From NCBI GenBank assembly GCA_004554075.1, contig SFOB01000045.1, positions 1-19,082 of the forward strand: DNA of 19,082 nt. Reading direction: 5' to 3'. Each line of letters opens with the position of its first letter. Position 1 is the stretch's first letter. The notes under the pieces are model-generated. The model worked only from the letters and a program-made list of their open reading frames with translations, did no database searches and was not told the origin of the DNA. Source of the stretch: Treponema sp. Its GTDB lineage: Bacteria > Spirochaetota > Spirochaetia > Treponematales > Treponemataceae. The translations under genes were made by a program, and so were the position numbers. Below, piece after piece: positions 1 to 7,039 of the stretch.

Positions 1-290
1 AACTTGGTAAAGAAGGAGCATTTATAGACGGACTTTACTTCTGTCCTCATCATACAGATAAGGGCTTTCCAGGAGAACGTCCGGAATACAAATGCAATTG
101 CGACTGCCGTAAACCAAAACCAGGTCTTCTCTTGCAGGCAGCAAAAGATTTTAATATAGACCTTTCACAGTCTTTTATGGCCGGTGATGGAAAAAATGAT
201 ATAGAGGCGGGAGAAGCCGCTGGTTGTAAAAAATCAGTTCTTATTTCTGAATCATATACTTTGTTAGATTTTGTAAATGAATTGAAATAA
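1..290 (+). CDS. HAD-IIIA phosphatase, GmhB-like (3' part only)
   Basis: The reading frame is open from the window edge (first full codon at 3) to TAA at 288-290, giving about 95 C-terminal residues. Visible motifs are CPHH, then a CNCDCRKPKPG stretch, then GDGKNDIEAG. The CxH and CxC pairs match the zinc loop of GmhB (D-glycero-D-manno-heptose 1,7-bisphosphate 7-phosphatase), and GD...ND is HAD motif IV, which binds Mg2+. In GmhB-type enzymes these remove the C7 phosphate in nucleotide-activated heptose synthesis; HisB-N is the main look-alike. The HAD motif I (DxDxT) and any N-terminal partner domain lie outside the window, so a fusion to a nucleotidyltransferase cannot be excluded. It ends 13 nt before the next glycosyltransferase gene, consistent with one polysaccharide transcript. 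Family is fairly certain; exact substrate is inference. Confidence 0.8.
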   Translation, partial: LGKEGAFIDGLYFCPHHTDKGFPGERPEYKCNCDCRKPKPGLLLQAAKDFNIDLSQSFMAGDGKNDIEAGEAAGCKKSVLISESYTLLDFVNELK

Positions 291-303
291 AAGGAAATAG
301 CGT

Positions 304-1431
304 ATGAAAGTAGCAATTGTGCATGACTGGCTTACAAATTATGGTGGAGCAGAAACTTTTGTTGAGTTATGGCTAAAAATGTATCCTCAGGCAGATATTT
401 ATACTCTTGTTTATGACAAGAAAAAAATGGCCGGGCATTTTGAAGGTACAAAGATTTATACTTCAAAACTGCAGAAACTGCCTCTTGCTACCAAAATCTA
501 TACTAAATTACTTAAATTCATGCCATCGGCATTTGAAGCTTTTGACTTAAGTGGCTACAACCTTGTACTCTGCTCTTCTTCTTCCTGTGCAAAAGGTGTT
601 ATTGTGCCACCTTACGTTCCTCAGATTGCTTACATTCATTCCCCTATGCGCTACGCATGGGATTTATATTTTGATTATAAAAAACGCTCCGGTAAACTTA
701 CACGCTTTTTCATGGATAAATGGATGCCTCAGATTCGTCTCTGGGATTATGTAAGCTCACAAAGAATTGATACAATCATTGCAAATTCAAAATATATTGC
801 ACGTCGAATCAAAAAATTCTGGAATCGTGATGCACAGGTTATTTACAGTCCTGTAAATGTTTCCAGATTTGCAGAAGATCCGTCAGTTACAAAAAGAGAA
901 GATTATTATGTTTTCTTCAGCCGTCTTGTTCCTTACAAACGTGCAGACTTAGCTATTGAAGCATGCAAAAAGCTGGGACGCAAACTCCTTGTTATTGGCG
1001 GCGGTAGTGAATATGAAAATCTTAAAAAACTTGCGCAGGGCTATGACAATATTACCTTTACAGGCCGTGCCCCGGATGCAGATGTAAAATATCATCTGCA
1101 GCGCTGTAAGGCTTTGATTTTCTGTGCAGAAGAAGATTTTGGTCTTACCCCTCTGGAAGCCCAGGCTTGTGGTGCGCCTGTAATTGCATTTGGCCGTGGT
1201 GGTGCCAGAGAAACTGTTTTAGAAAATAAAACCGGTGTATTCTTTGAAAAACAGGAAACAGAAAGTCTTATTGAAGCGATAAAAGATTTTGAGGAAAAGG
1301 ATTCCAAGGGGCTTTTTGTAAAAGCAAATATCATAAAGAATGCAACATCGTTTACAGAAGAAAGATTTATAAGAGAATTCTCCAAAGTTGTTGAAGAAAC
1401 AATAAAGAAAATTGATTGCAGGAATATGTAA
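304..1431 (+). CDS. GT4-family glycosyltransferase
   Basis: A 375-residue cytoplasmic glycosyltransferase of the GT-B fold, probably retaining. The N-terminus (KVAIVHDWLTNYGGAE, residues 2-17) carries the glycine-rich acceptor-domain loop with GGAE at 14-17. The C-terminal donor domain has the FSRLVPYKR segment (205-213) and the E-x7-E motif with E277 and E285 in EEDFGLTPLEAQACG, followed by PVIAFGRGGARETV. These are standard GT4 features, and the length is normal. No signal peptide or membrane segment is seen. The ATG at 304 is preceded by AAAGGAAA about 6 nt upstream, and the gene lies 13 nt after the GmhB-like gene. It most likely adds a sugar (often mannose in close relatives) to a lipid-linked oligosaccharide. 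Donor and acceptor cannot be read from sequence. Confidence 0.93.
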   Translation: MKVAIVHDWLTNYGGAETFVELWLKMYPQADIYTLVYDKKKMAGHFEGTKIYTSKLQKLPLATKIYTKLLKFMPSAFEAFDLSGYNLVLCSSSSCAKGVIVPPYVPQIAYIHSPMRYAWDLYFDYKKRSGKLTRFFMDKWMPQIRLWDYVSSQRIDTIIANSKYIARRIKKFWNRDAQVIYSPVNVSRFAEDPSVTKREDYYVFFSRLVPYKRADLAIEACKKLGRKLLVIGGGSEYENLKKLAQGYDNITFTGRAPDADVKYHLQRCKALIFCAEEDFGLTPLEAQACGAPVIAFGRGGARETVLENKTGVFFEKQETESLIEAIKDFEEKDSKGLFVKANIIKNATSFTEERFIREFSKVVEETIKKIDCRNM

Positions 1432-1444
1432 ATGCGTAAGAATG

Positions 1445-1479
1445 AAATGTTGAACATTTATTAAATTAAGTGCTATAAT
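1445..1479 (+). promoter_or_regulatory. Promoter for the WbaP-like gene, with inverted repeat over -35
   Basis: TTGAAC (1450-1455) and TATAAT (1474-1479) are separated by 18 bp, and TG at 1471-1472 makes an extended -10. The predicted start of transcription, about 7 nt past the -10, falls at roughly 1486, only about 3 nt before the ATG at 1489. A 15-bp inverted repeat, AAATGT / TGA / ACATTT (1445-1459), overlaps the -35 box and could be an operator; it could also be a chance AT-rich palindrome. Confidence 0.7.
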
Positions 1480-1488
1480 AGAAAAAAT

Positions 1489-2940
1489 ATGGAAATTACT
1501 GAACATTTTAAAAAAAATTACCCTCATACTAGTTCATTTTTTTCTGGATTAGCTCTTTTTATTGTTGATGCAGTAGTTCTTTTGCTGTGTATTGGCCTGG
1601 GCTTTTTTATTGTAAACATTTTTGATTCGCAGAACATCAATGTAAAATCTTTTATTAATTATTCAGTTTATATTCCATTCATCTTAATTCTTTTTGCTTC
1701 AAACGGTCTTTATCCAGGAATCATGAATTCTCCAACAGAGGATATAAGACACTATTTTGGTTGTACTTTCTTCAGCTTTCTTGCAATCATTCTTACTGTA
1801 TATCTTACTAAAAAAACTGATTACAACATTCTTAAGGGGATTTTTGAAGATTCTACAGGAAAAGCAATTGCCCTTTCTTTCTTAATCGCCTTACCTTTAT
1901 GTACAGTTGCTCTTCCTGCCTTCCGTGAATGTGCCAAGCATTATTTTTCACGCTTCCGCTGGTGGGGAGTTCCTGTAATTATTTATTGCGATAAAGCAGG
2001 CGGTAATTTTATTATTGATAAACTGATCAACCTTAAATATCTTGGATATCATCCGGCTTTAATTATTGATTCAAGCGCAAAAGAGATTTCTGAATATAAA
2101 AATATTCCGATTTATCCTCCTAGTGACGAACTTCATAATCAGATTAAGTCTCATAATATCAAACAGGCTATTATCTGTGACTATAAAGGCGATATGACTT
2201 ACATTATGTCTGCCTACAGATATACTACTACTGTTTCTAAACACCAGTCTTTCTTTACTAATACCCAGCAGCTTAAGGATATTGGCGGTATTATTGGTTT
2301 TGCTTCTATTCATAACCTTACTTTTAAGCGAAACCTTTTCTTAAAGAGATTAATTGATATTGCAGCAATTGTTCTTACTTTACCTATTGTTCTTCCAATA
2401 ATGATTCTTTTAGGCCTGCTTACAAAGCTTACTTCTAAAGGCCCAATTTTCTACGGTCATAAAAGAATTGGCAAAAACGGTAAAGAAATTAAATGCTGGA
2501 AATTCCGTTCTATGTGTGTAAACTCTCAGGAGATTCTTGAAAAGATTCTTGCAACAGACCCTGTAAGACGCGCAGAATGGGAAAAAGACCGCAAATTTAT
2601 TGATGACCCTCGTGTAACAAAGTTTGGTAAGTTCCTGCGTAAAACAAGTCTTGATGAACTTCCACAGCTTATAAATATTCTTCTTGGACAGATGAGCCTT
2701 GTTGGACCTCGTCCTGTTACAGAACCTGAACTTGTAAAATACGGAGAATATAAGGATTATGTTCTTTCTGTTTCTCCAGGACTTACCGGCATGTGGCAGG
2801 TTTCCGGCCGTTCAGACACCGGCTATGAAGAGCGAATTACTTACGATACTTATTATATTCAAAACTGGTCTATATGGCTTGATATATGGATTCTTATCAA
2901 AACTGTATGGGTAGTTTTAATTGGAAAAGGTGCATATTAA
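1489..2940 (+). CDS. Undecaprenyl-phosphate sugar-1-phosphate transferase, WbaP/WcaJ type
   Basis: A 483-residue polyprenyl-phosphate hexose-1-phosphate transferase. It would transfer a sugar phosphate from a UDP-sugar to undecaprenyl phosphate on the inner face of the inner membrane, the first step of O-antigen or exopolysaccharide assembly. Hydrophobic segments lie near residues 17-45, 58-75, 90-107 and 125-145. A central soluble domain (about 150-270) precedes a membrane-embedded hairpin (285-312) and the catalytic bacterial sugar transferase domain. That domain shows KRLID (286-290), GPIFYGHKRIG (318-328), KFRSM (338-342), the catalytic Asp-Glu pair D389-E390 in TSLDELPQL, GPRP (406-409), and a C-terminal GKGAY. 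Length and layout fit full-length WbaP/WcaJ proteins rather than short PglC-like ones. There is no evident Shine-Dalgarno site: the ATG sits directly behind a strong promoter. Glucose versus galactose specificity is unknown. Confidence 0.93.
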   Translation: MEITEHFKKNYPHTSSFFSGLALFIVDAVVLLLCIGLGFFIVNIFDSQNINVKSFINYSVYIPFILILFASNGLYPGIMNSPTEDIRHYFGCTFFSFLAIILTVYLTKKTDYNILKGIFEDSTGKAIALSFLIALPLCTVALPAFRECAKHYFSRFRWWGVPVIIYCDKAGGNFIIDKLINLKYLGYHPALIIDSSAKEISEYKNIPIYPPSDELHNQIKSHNIKQAIICDYKGDMTYIMSAYRYTTTVSKHQSFFTNTQQLKDIGGIIGFASIHNLTFKRNLFLKRLIDIAAIVLTLPIVLPIMILLGLLTKLTSKGPIFYGHKRIGKNGKEIKCWKFRSMCVNSQEILEKILATDPVRRAEWEKDRKFIDDPRVTKFGKFLRKTSLDELPQLINILLGQMSLVGPRPVTEPELVKYGEYKDYVLSVSPGLTGMWQVSGRSDTGYEERITYDTYYIQNWSIWLDIWILIKTVWVVLIGKGAY

Positions 2941-2942
2941 AA

Positions 2943-4487
2943 ATGAAAAAATTTACTGCTGTTATTCTGGGCTTACTTTTAATCATTCCTTTCAGTTATT
3001 CTGAACAGTTTAAGATTGCAAAAGGTATTTATAATACAAAGGGAAAATTCAAGTTTACTACCACAAATGCTACTACTCTTGAAATGAAATATCCTCTTGA
3101 TAAAAAAACTGTCTTTACAGAGGAAAGTCTGGATTCATATATTAAAAATTATAGTCAGCAGTTAAAAAATTCCCGCTTTTTCCAGGAAATTGACGTTCAT
3201 TACGAACTTACAGGACAGACCGATGAAGATGTAAGCCTTGTAAATATTATTGTTTCTGTTGTTGATTCTAACCACTTTCTTGCAGTTCCTTACGCAAGTT
3301 TTAAGGATGATTCTACCATCACTCAGGTTACTCCAAAAATAAAGGCCAAAGATACAAATTTCTTAGGAAGCATGAATCCTCTTACTGCAGATATTAATGT
3401 TGAAATTGCAAAAAAAACTGATCAGGATTTCTGGACCTTCTCACCTGGTTTTAACATTGAATATGATTTTCCATTTAAGGCCGGTATTTTTGATTTAACC
3501 TGGGTGAATGCCTATAATGTTCAGTTTAAGTTTGGAGATTCTTCTCCTGAATGGAAGCTTAAAACCGGTTTAAAGGCAGAGCTTCCTTTTGACAGAGTCT
3601 CTCTGATTCTTGAAGGATATCAGTATTCCATTCGTGAAAACGATTATTCTATTTATAATGATGAAATATTCTTCCAGAATGAGGTGGCTTTTTCTGCACC
3701 AATTAAGCTTTATAAGTTCAGTAACTTTTCTACACTTACCTACACACCTGCTGTAAACTTTAAAGTTAATTATGATTTTGACAGTATTAACAATACCAAT
3801 TATGATTTAAAAGGCCCTTTTATTGCAGCTTCTCATAAAATCTCAAATTCTAAAATTGATTGGAATAACAATTTTAGAAACGGTTATATGTTCAGTATTA
3901 CAAACACCTGGCCATACGATTTTTATCTTAGAGAATGGTATCCTTCTGTAGCACTTGAAGTTATGTTCTTCCGTTCCTTCAAAGTAGAAGAAAGAAATTA
4001 TCTTGATACAGTTGGAATTGCTTTTGATTTATATGCATTTTCATATTTTGATTTTCCTTCAAACAGATATGATAAAGCAACAAGCGGTTATGGAGAAAAA
4101 ATTGGCGCCCGCATAAGAGGTGTTCCAGATGATTCTTACTTTGGAAATGCAGCACCTGATTACACTACTTCAACAGCTGTAGTAATGAATATTGATTTCC
4201 CTATAAATATCATTACTACAACATTCAAACGTGATATCATTAATTTTAATATGCAGTTTGCCCCATTTATGGATATAGCAATTTACCGAGACAGAACATT
4301 ACCAATGCAGACAGAATCTGTTATTTGTATGGGTATGGAAGTTCTTGTTTATCCTTATAAATGGTCAAGCTTTACAATCAGAGGAAGTATTGGCTTTGAT
4401 ATGAAGCGTGCAATTTCTGAAGATAAGTTACTGAAAGGCCTCTGGCACAACAAAGAGTTCTCTATCGGCTTAGGCCTTCATTATTAA
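2943..4487 (+). CDS. Exported Omp85-like outer-membrane beta-barrel protein
   Basis: I chose the ATG at 2943 (514 residues), which gives a clean signal peptide: MKK, hydrophobic core 5-17, probable cleavage after SYS at 20. An in-frame ATG 57 nt upstream lies inside the previous gene and would bury this signal. GGAAAAGGTG at about 2923-2932 can serve as ribosome site, and the gene starts 2 nt after the WbaP-like stop codon, so the two are probably co-transcribed. Residues 45-107 resemble one POTRA domain (helix LDSYIKNYSQQLKNSRFFQ, then alternating strands ending in VNIIVSVVD). From about 112 the chain alternates polar and aromatic residues, as in a transmembrane barrel, and ends in GLGLHY with the terminal aromatic typical of BamA-recognised barrels. 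It fits a short Omp85/surface-antigen family member with a single POTRA. A role in polysaccharide or lipid export is inferred only from context. Confidence 0.7.
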   Translation: MKKFTAVILGLLLIIPFSYSEQFKIAKGIYNTKGKFKFTTTNATTLEMKYPLDKKTVFTEESLDSYIKNYSQQLKNSRFFQEIDVHYELTGQTDEDVSLVNIIVSVVDSNHFLAVPYASFKDDSTITQVTPKIKAKDTNFLGSMNPLTADINVEIAKKTDQDFWTFSPGFNIEYDFPFKAGIFDLTWVNAYNVQFKFGDSSPEWKLKTGLKAELPFDRVSLILEGYQYSIRENDYSIYNDEIFFQNEVAFSAPIKLYKFSNFSTLTYTPAVNFKVNYDFDSINNTNYDLKGPFIAASHKISNSKIDWNNNFRNGYMFSITNTWPYDFYLREWYPSVALEVMFFRSFKVEERNYLDTVGIAFDLYAFSYFDFPSNRYDKATSGYGEKIGARIRGVPDDSYFGNAAPDYTTSTAVVMNIDFPINIITTTFKRDIINFNMQFAPFMDIAIYRDRTLPMQTESVICMGMEVLVYPYKWSSFTIRGSIGFDMKRAISEDKLLKGLWHNKEFSIGLGLHY

Positions 4488-4509
4488 TTCGTTTAATTCT
4501 GATTTTCTT

Positions 4510-5607
4510 TTACTCCGGCATTCTTTCAAGCTGAAGAACAGCATCTCGTTGCCAGTAGGTTTCCGGAGTATAGCGGGCAATTACACGTAAAAGAGATTTT
4601 GAAAAATTAGTATAGCCTTCTTCTGTTGAATAAGCTGCAAGAATATTAAAGCTTTTCCAGGCAGAATTGCGGCTTCCCCATTCAATTATATCATCATAGT
4701 AAGAAGCTTCCTGCATAAAGTCTTCCAGATTTTCATATTCATAAACAGAGTTTCTTGAATACAAAATCTCTATAATGCGGCTAAAACTTGTGATTGCTGC
4801 AAGGGAAGCAAACTCTAAAGCCTTATCGTTTCTGTGGGCATTATGATAGTATTCAGCAAGCTGATTGTAAGCATTTATGCAATTATATGAATCTGCTCTA
4901 TAAAGATTAAAGAACTTTTCCATGGAATCTTTTTTATTAGAAGAAATAGTTCCCTTCATTGCTCTTTTTAAGCCGGCATCTTTGTAGTTTTTATCTTCTG
5001 CAAGAATATTCATTAGGCGGATTTCCATCTTAGGAAGATCACCTTCAAGGCGGCTGATATCTGCCAGCATGTATAAAATTTCATACTTTTCATCAGGAAT
5101 ATCAAGAACATCAGCTTTGTCCAGAGCCATAAGATAATACTCTTCTGCAAACTTATATTCACCTTCGAGCTTGTATATGTCGCCGATTATTTTGTGGGCT
5201 TCTGGAAAGTCTTTGGAATTTTCAATGTAGGCAAGCAGATTTTTTACAGAATCATCAAAATAATCGCTGCCCTTTTTCTTAATATAATAATTGATGATGT
5301 TTGCAGTTTCGTATTCTTTTCTGTTTTCAAGCACATTCAAAACAGGAGTAAAATGATCTCCAGCAGCCTGAACTCTTTTTGCAGAAATTGAGTTTTTTAC
5401 TGTATTAATCTGATTTTCTATTCGCTGCTTTCTGTAAAGAATTGCATCTTCGGCATATTTTAAGGCTTTTCCATAATCTCCGGCATCCATTGCTTCGATT
5501 GAATTACGGTAAGCTTCTACACTTTCGTCGAATTTTGCTTTCTTGTCAGCTGCAAAAAGACTAAAACAGGCAGCAGTAAGTACAAAAAATAATACAGTTT
5601 TCTTCAT
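4510..5607 (-). CDS. Exported TPR-repeat protein of unknown function
   Basis: I place the start at the ATG at 5607 (365 residues), giving a signal peptide MKKTVLFFVLTAACFSLFA with probable cleavage around residue 19-20. LTAAC also loosely resembles a lipobox, so a lipoprotein is possible. An in-frame TTG at 5613 would add two residues and has a slightly better-placed GTGAG. The mature chain is almost all helical and shows tetratricopeptide-like pairs at about 35-60, 135-168, 176-206 and 245-272, with clear examples such as AHKIIGDIYKLEGEYKFAEE and AYNQLAEYYHNAHRNDKALE. TPR modules bind proteins, so a periplasmic scaffold is likely. It follows ispG by 45 nt on the same strand, separated by one copy of the dispersed hairpin repeat, and probably shares its transcript. 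It converges on the Omp85-like gene with only 22 nt between the two stops and no obvious terminator there. Confidence 0.8.
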   Translation of the reverse strand: MKKTVLFFVLTAACFSLFAADKKAKFDESVEAYRNSIEAMDAGDYGKALKYAEDAILYRKQRIENQINTVKNSISAKRVQAAGDHFTPVLNVLENRKEYETANIINYYIKKKGSDYFDDSVKNLLAYIENSKDFPEAHKIIGDIYKLEGEYKFAEEYYLMALDKADVLDIPDEKYEILYMLADISRLEGDLPKMEIRLMNILAEDKNYKDAGLKRAMKGTISSNKKDSMEKFFNLYRADSYNCINAYNQLAEYYHNAHRNDKALEFASLAAITSFSRIIEILYSRNSVYEYENLEDFMQEASYYDDIIEWGSRNSAWKSFNILAAYSTEEGYTNFSKSLLRVIARYTPETYWQRDAVLQLERMPE

Positions 5608-5625
5608 AAACAATAAATCTCACAA

Positions 5626-5650
5626 GTCATCCCGAACTTGTTTCGGGATC
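5626..5650. repeat. Dispersed hairpin repeat, copy 1 (CCCGAA subtype)
   Basis: Arms ATCCCGAA (5629-5636) and TTCGGGAT (5642-5649) pair perfectly over 8 bp around the loop CTTGT, with GTC on the left and C on the right. It fills the gap between ispG and the TPR gene. There is no T-run on the - strand side, so it does not look like an intrinsic terminator there. Confidence 0.85.
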
Positions 5651-5652
5651 TT

Positions 5653-6741
5653 TTATAAGGAATTTAACTCTTCCTCAAATACTTTATCGGCATCTTTTGC
5701 GTCTATCGTTCGTACTATTTTACCTTTTTTGAAGATAATTGCTTTATCGTTAGTTCCTGCAATTCCAAGATCTGCATGTCGTCCTTCTCCAGGTCCATTT
5801 ACAACACAGCCCATAACTGCAACTGTAATGTCTTTATCCATTGCAAGAAGCTTGTTCTGCCAGCGGTCTACAAAGGCATGAACATCAAAACCGATTCTTC
5901 CGCACCGTGGGCATGATATAAGTTTTACACCACCTGCTCTTTTTCCGCATTCTTTTAGAATATTTATTCCAGCTACAACTTCATTTTCTGGAGATGAAGA
6001 AAGGCTTACACGAATGGTGTCTCCAATTCCTTGATTTAGCAGAGTTGAAAAAGCTATACTCGATTTTACGATACCACCAATGAGTGGACCTGCTTCTGTA
6101 ACCCCAAGATGCAGGGGATTATTATATTTTTCTGCATAAAACTTATTACACTGTATAGTTTCGTTAACATCAGAAGACTTCATACTAACTACATACTGAT
6201 CAAACTTAAGGTCTTCAAAAATGGCAGCCTCGCGTGCAGAAGTTTCGCAGAGTCCCTGAGCACGGGTAATTGTACCGGCGGCAATCTGTTCCTGTAAGTC
6301 TTTAGGAAGAGAACCGCTGTTTATTCCAATGCGGATAGCAACACCCTTCTCCCGGCAGGCTTCTACAACTGTTTTTGTATTTTCAACTGAACCGATATTA
6401 CCTGGATTTATACGAATGGCAGCAACGTTTCCCTTAAGGCATTCCAGGGCAAGTTTATAATCAAAATGAATATCTGCAACAAGAGGCATAGAAGTGCGTT
6501 CAGCAAGCAGGCAAAGCCCCTGTGCACTTGCCACATCAGGAACCGCAAAACGAACAATATCACAGCCAATCATGCTAAGGTCGTTTAGTTCACGTAAAAT
6601 CCTATCCAGCTTAGTATTATCAGAAGCAAGGTCAGTAATACCCTCCTTCCACATTGTCTGAACGCTAACCGGATTCTCACCACCGATTGCAATACGCTTT
6701 GTTACGCCTTTTCCACCAAGATAAACAGTTTTTGTATTCAT
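5653..6741 (-). CDS. ispG: 4-hydroxy-3-methylbut-2-en-1-yl diphosphate synthase (IspG/GcpE)
   Basis: IspG converts methylerythritol cyclodiphosphate to HMBPP in the MEP pathway, using a [4Fe-4S] cluster. The ATG at 6741 gives 362 residues starting MNTKTVYLGG, the usual length for the short bacterial form without the plant insert. The N-terminal TIM barrel includes VSVQTMWK (26-32), RFAVPD (64-69), VADIHFDY (88-95), and AIRINPGNIG (108-117). The C-terminal cluster domain has C277 and C280 (SCPRCGR), C312 (MGCVVNGPGE) and E319, with the same spacing as the cluster ligands of E. coli IspG. An upstream in-frame ATG at 6759 is rejected because an extended -10 box (6748-6756) lies between the two ATGs; transcription from it would make a leaderless ispG mRNA. 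No Shine-Dalgarno site is visible. The product supports undecaprenyl phosphate supply, which the polysaccharide genes at 304-2940 use. Confidence 0.97.
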   Translation of the reverse strand: MNTKTVYLGGKGVTKRIAIGGENPVSVQTMWKEGITDLASDNTKLDRILRELNDLSMIGCDIVRFAVPDVASAQGLCLLAERTSMPLVADIHFDYKLALECLKGNVAAIRINPGNIGSVENTKTVVEACREKGVAIRIGINSGSLPKDLQEQIAAGTITRAQGLCETSAREAAIFEDLKFDQYVVSMKSSDVNETIQCNKFYAEKYNNPLHLGVTEAGPLIGGIVKSSIAFSTLLNQGIGDTIRVSLSSSPENEVVAGINILKECGKRAGGVKLISCPRCGRIGFDVHAFVDRWQNKLLAMDKDITVAVMGCVVNGPGEGRHADLGIAGTNDKAIIFKKGKIVRTIDAKDADKVFEEELNSL

Positions 6742-6747
6742 GTTTTT

Positions 6748-6756
6748 ATTATAACA
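6748..6756 (-). promoter_or_regulatory. Extended -10 promoter element of ispG
   Basis: On the - strand the sequence reads TGTTATAAT followed by AAAAAC and then the ispG ATG at 6741. The TG dinucleotide gives an extended -10. The -35 region falls in the T-run of the upstream terminator and is poor, as is common with extended -10 promoters. Transcription should start at or within a couple of bases of the ATG. Confidence 0.65.
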
Positions 6757-6768
6757 CATCTCTATGTT

Positions 6769-6803
6769 AAAAAAAAGATTCCCCGGTCAAGCCGGGGAAT
6801 GAC
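6769..6803 (-). terminator. Intrinsic terminator of the V-ATPase operon, built on a hairpin repeat
   Basis: Arms ATTCCCCGG (6778-6786) and CCGGGGAAT (6792-6800) pair over 9 bp around a 5-nt loop (TCAAG on the + strand). On the - strand the stem is followed by C and then eight T residues (6776-6769), a classical Rho-independent terminator for transcripts coming from atpK. The GAC at 6801-6803 and the 5-nt loop match the design of the other dispersed hairpins in this window, so the terminator appears to be a member of a second subtype of these repeats. In the + direction there is no T-run. Confidence 0.8.
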
Positions 6804-6862
6804 ATAGGTTCCATAACCCGCAAAGTGAGCTATGGTGTAATAAGTTAATTATACGATATTTG

Positions 6863-7023
6863 CCTTAAAAAGAAAAAATCTGTGGGACGCAAGCAAAATG
6901 AAAAAGAGGGCCCCAGGGTTGCGTAAAAATCGAGCGAAGCAAGATTTTTTAAGCATGGGACCCTGGGAGATTGCTTTTTCAGTTTTGCCGTCGCTGGGAC
7001 CCGCAGATTTTTTCTTTTTAAGG
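6863..7023. repeat. 161-bp long inverted repeat downstream of atpK
   Basis: The outermost 20 bases of each end (6863-6882 and 7004-7023) are perfect reverse complements. Pairing continues inward with small bulges: GGGA/GGGTCCC, GCAAAA, GAAAAAG, CCAGGG and finally TAAAAATC at 6924-6931 against GATTTTTTA at 6943-6951, with the centre at about 6932-6942. The transcript would fold into one long imperfect hairpin. No convincing reading frame lies inside. Together with a weak hairpin at about 6811-6835 (CCATA / TATGG ends) and the terminator at 6769-6803, it fills the 298-base gap between ispG and atpK. A 9-bp direct repeat, AGTTAATTA, occurs on both sides (6843-6851 and 7034-7042); it might be a target-site duplication, but it sits 10-11 bp outside the ends and is low-complexity. 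Candidates are a MITE-like element, a repeat family peculiar to this lineage, or an operon-end RNA structure. Confidence 0.8.
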
Positions 7024-7039
7024 ATAAGATTTCAGTTAA

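Noticed and set aside
50..316. Antisense frame opposite the GmhB-like gene
   Set aside because: The + strand frame carries zinc-loop and HAD motifs; the antisense product has no recognisable features.
1092..1527. Overlapping - strand frames opposite the glycosyltransferase 3' end
   Set aside because: They cover the promoter and the GT4 C-terminal domain and encode Phe/Ser-rich sequences typical of reverse-strand artefacts.
2886..2942. Earlier in-frame ATG for the Omp85-like gene
   Set aside because: It lies within the WbaP-like coding region and would put 19 polar residues before an otherwise clean signal peptide; the ATG at 2943 has its own ribosome site.
4488..4509. Possible bidirectional terminator between the convergent Omp85-like and TPR genes
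   Set aside because: The 22-nt gap is AT-rich but has no stem-loop that I can see; any terminator would have to lie within the coding ends.
5626..5650. Intrinsic terminator after ispG
   Set aside because: The hairpin is perfect, but on the - strand it is followed by GACTTGTG with no T-run, so it is listed as a repeat only.
6742..6759. Longer ispG N-terminus starting at the ATG at 6759
   Set aside because: The added residues (MCYNKN) are encoded by an extended -10 promoter box, and the conserved family N-terminus begins at the next Met.
6863..7023. Small ORF or known riboswitch inside the long inverted repeat
   Set aside because: No frame with a ribosome site and no riboswitch core that I recognise; the symmetry explains the sequence better.
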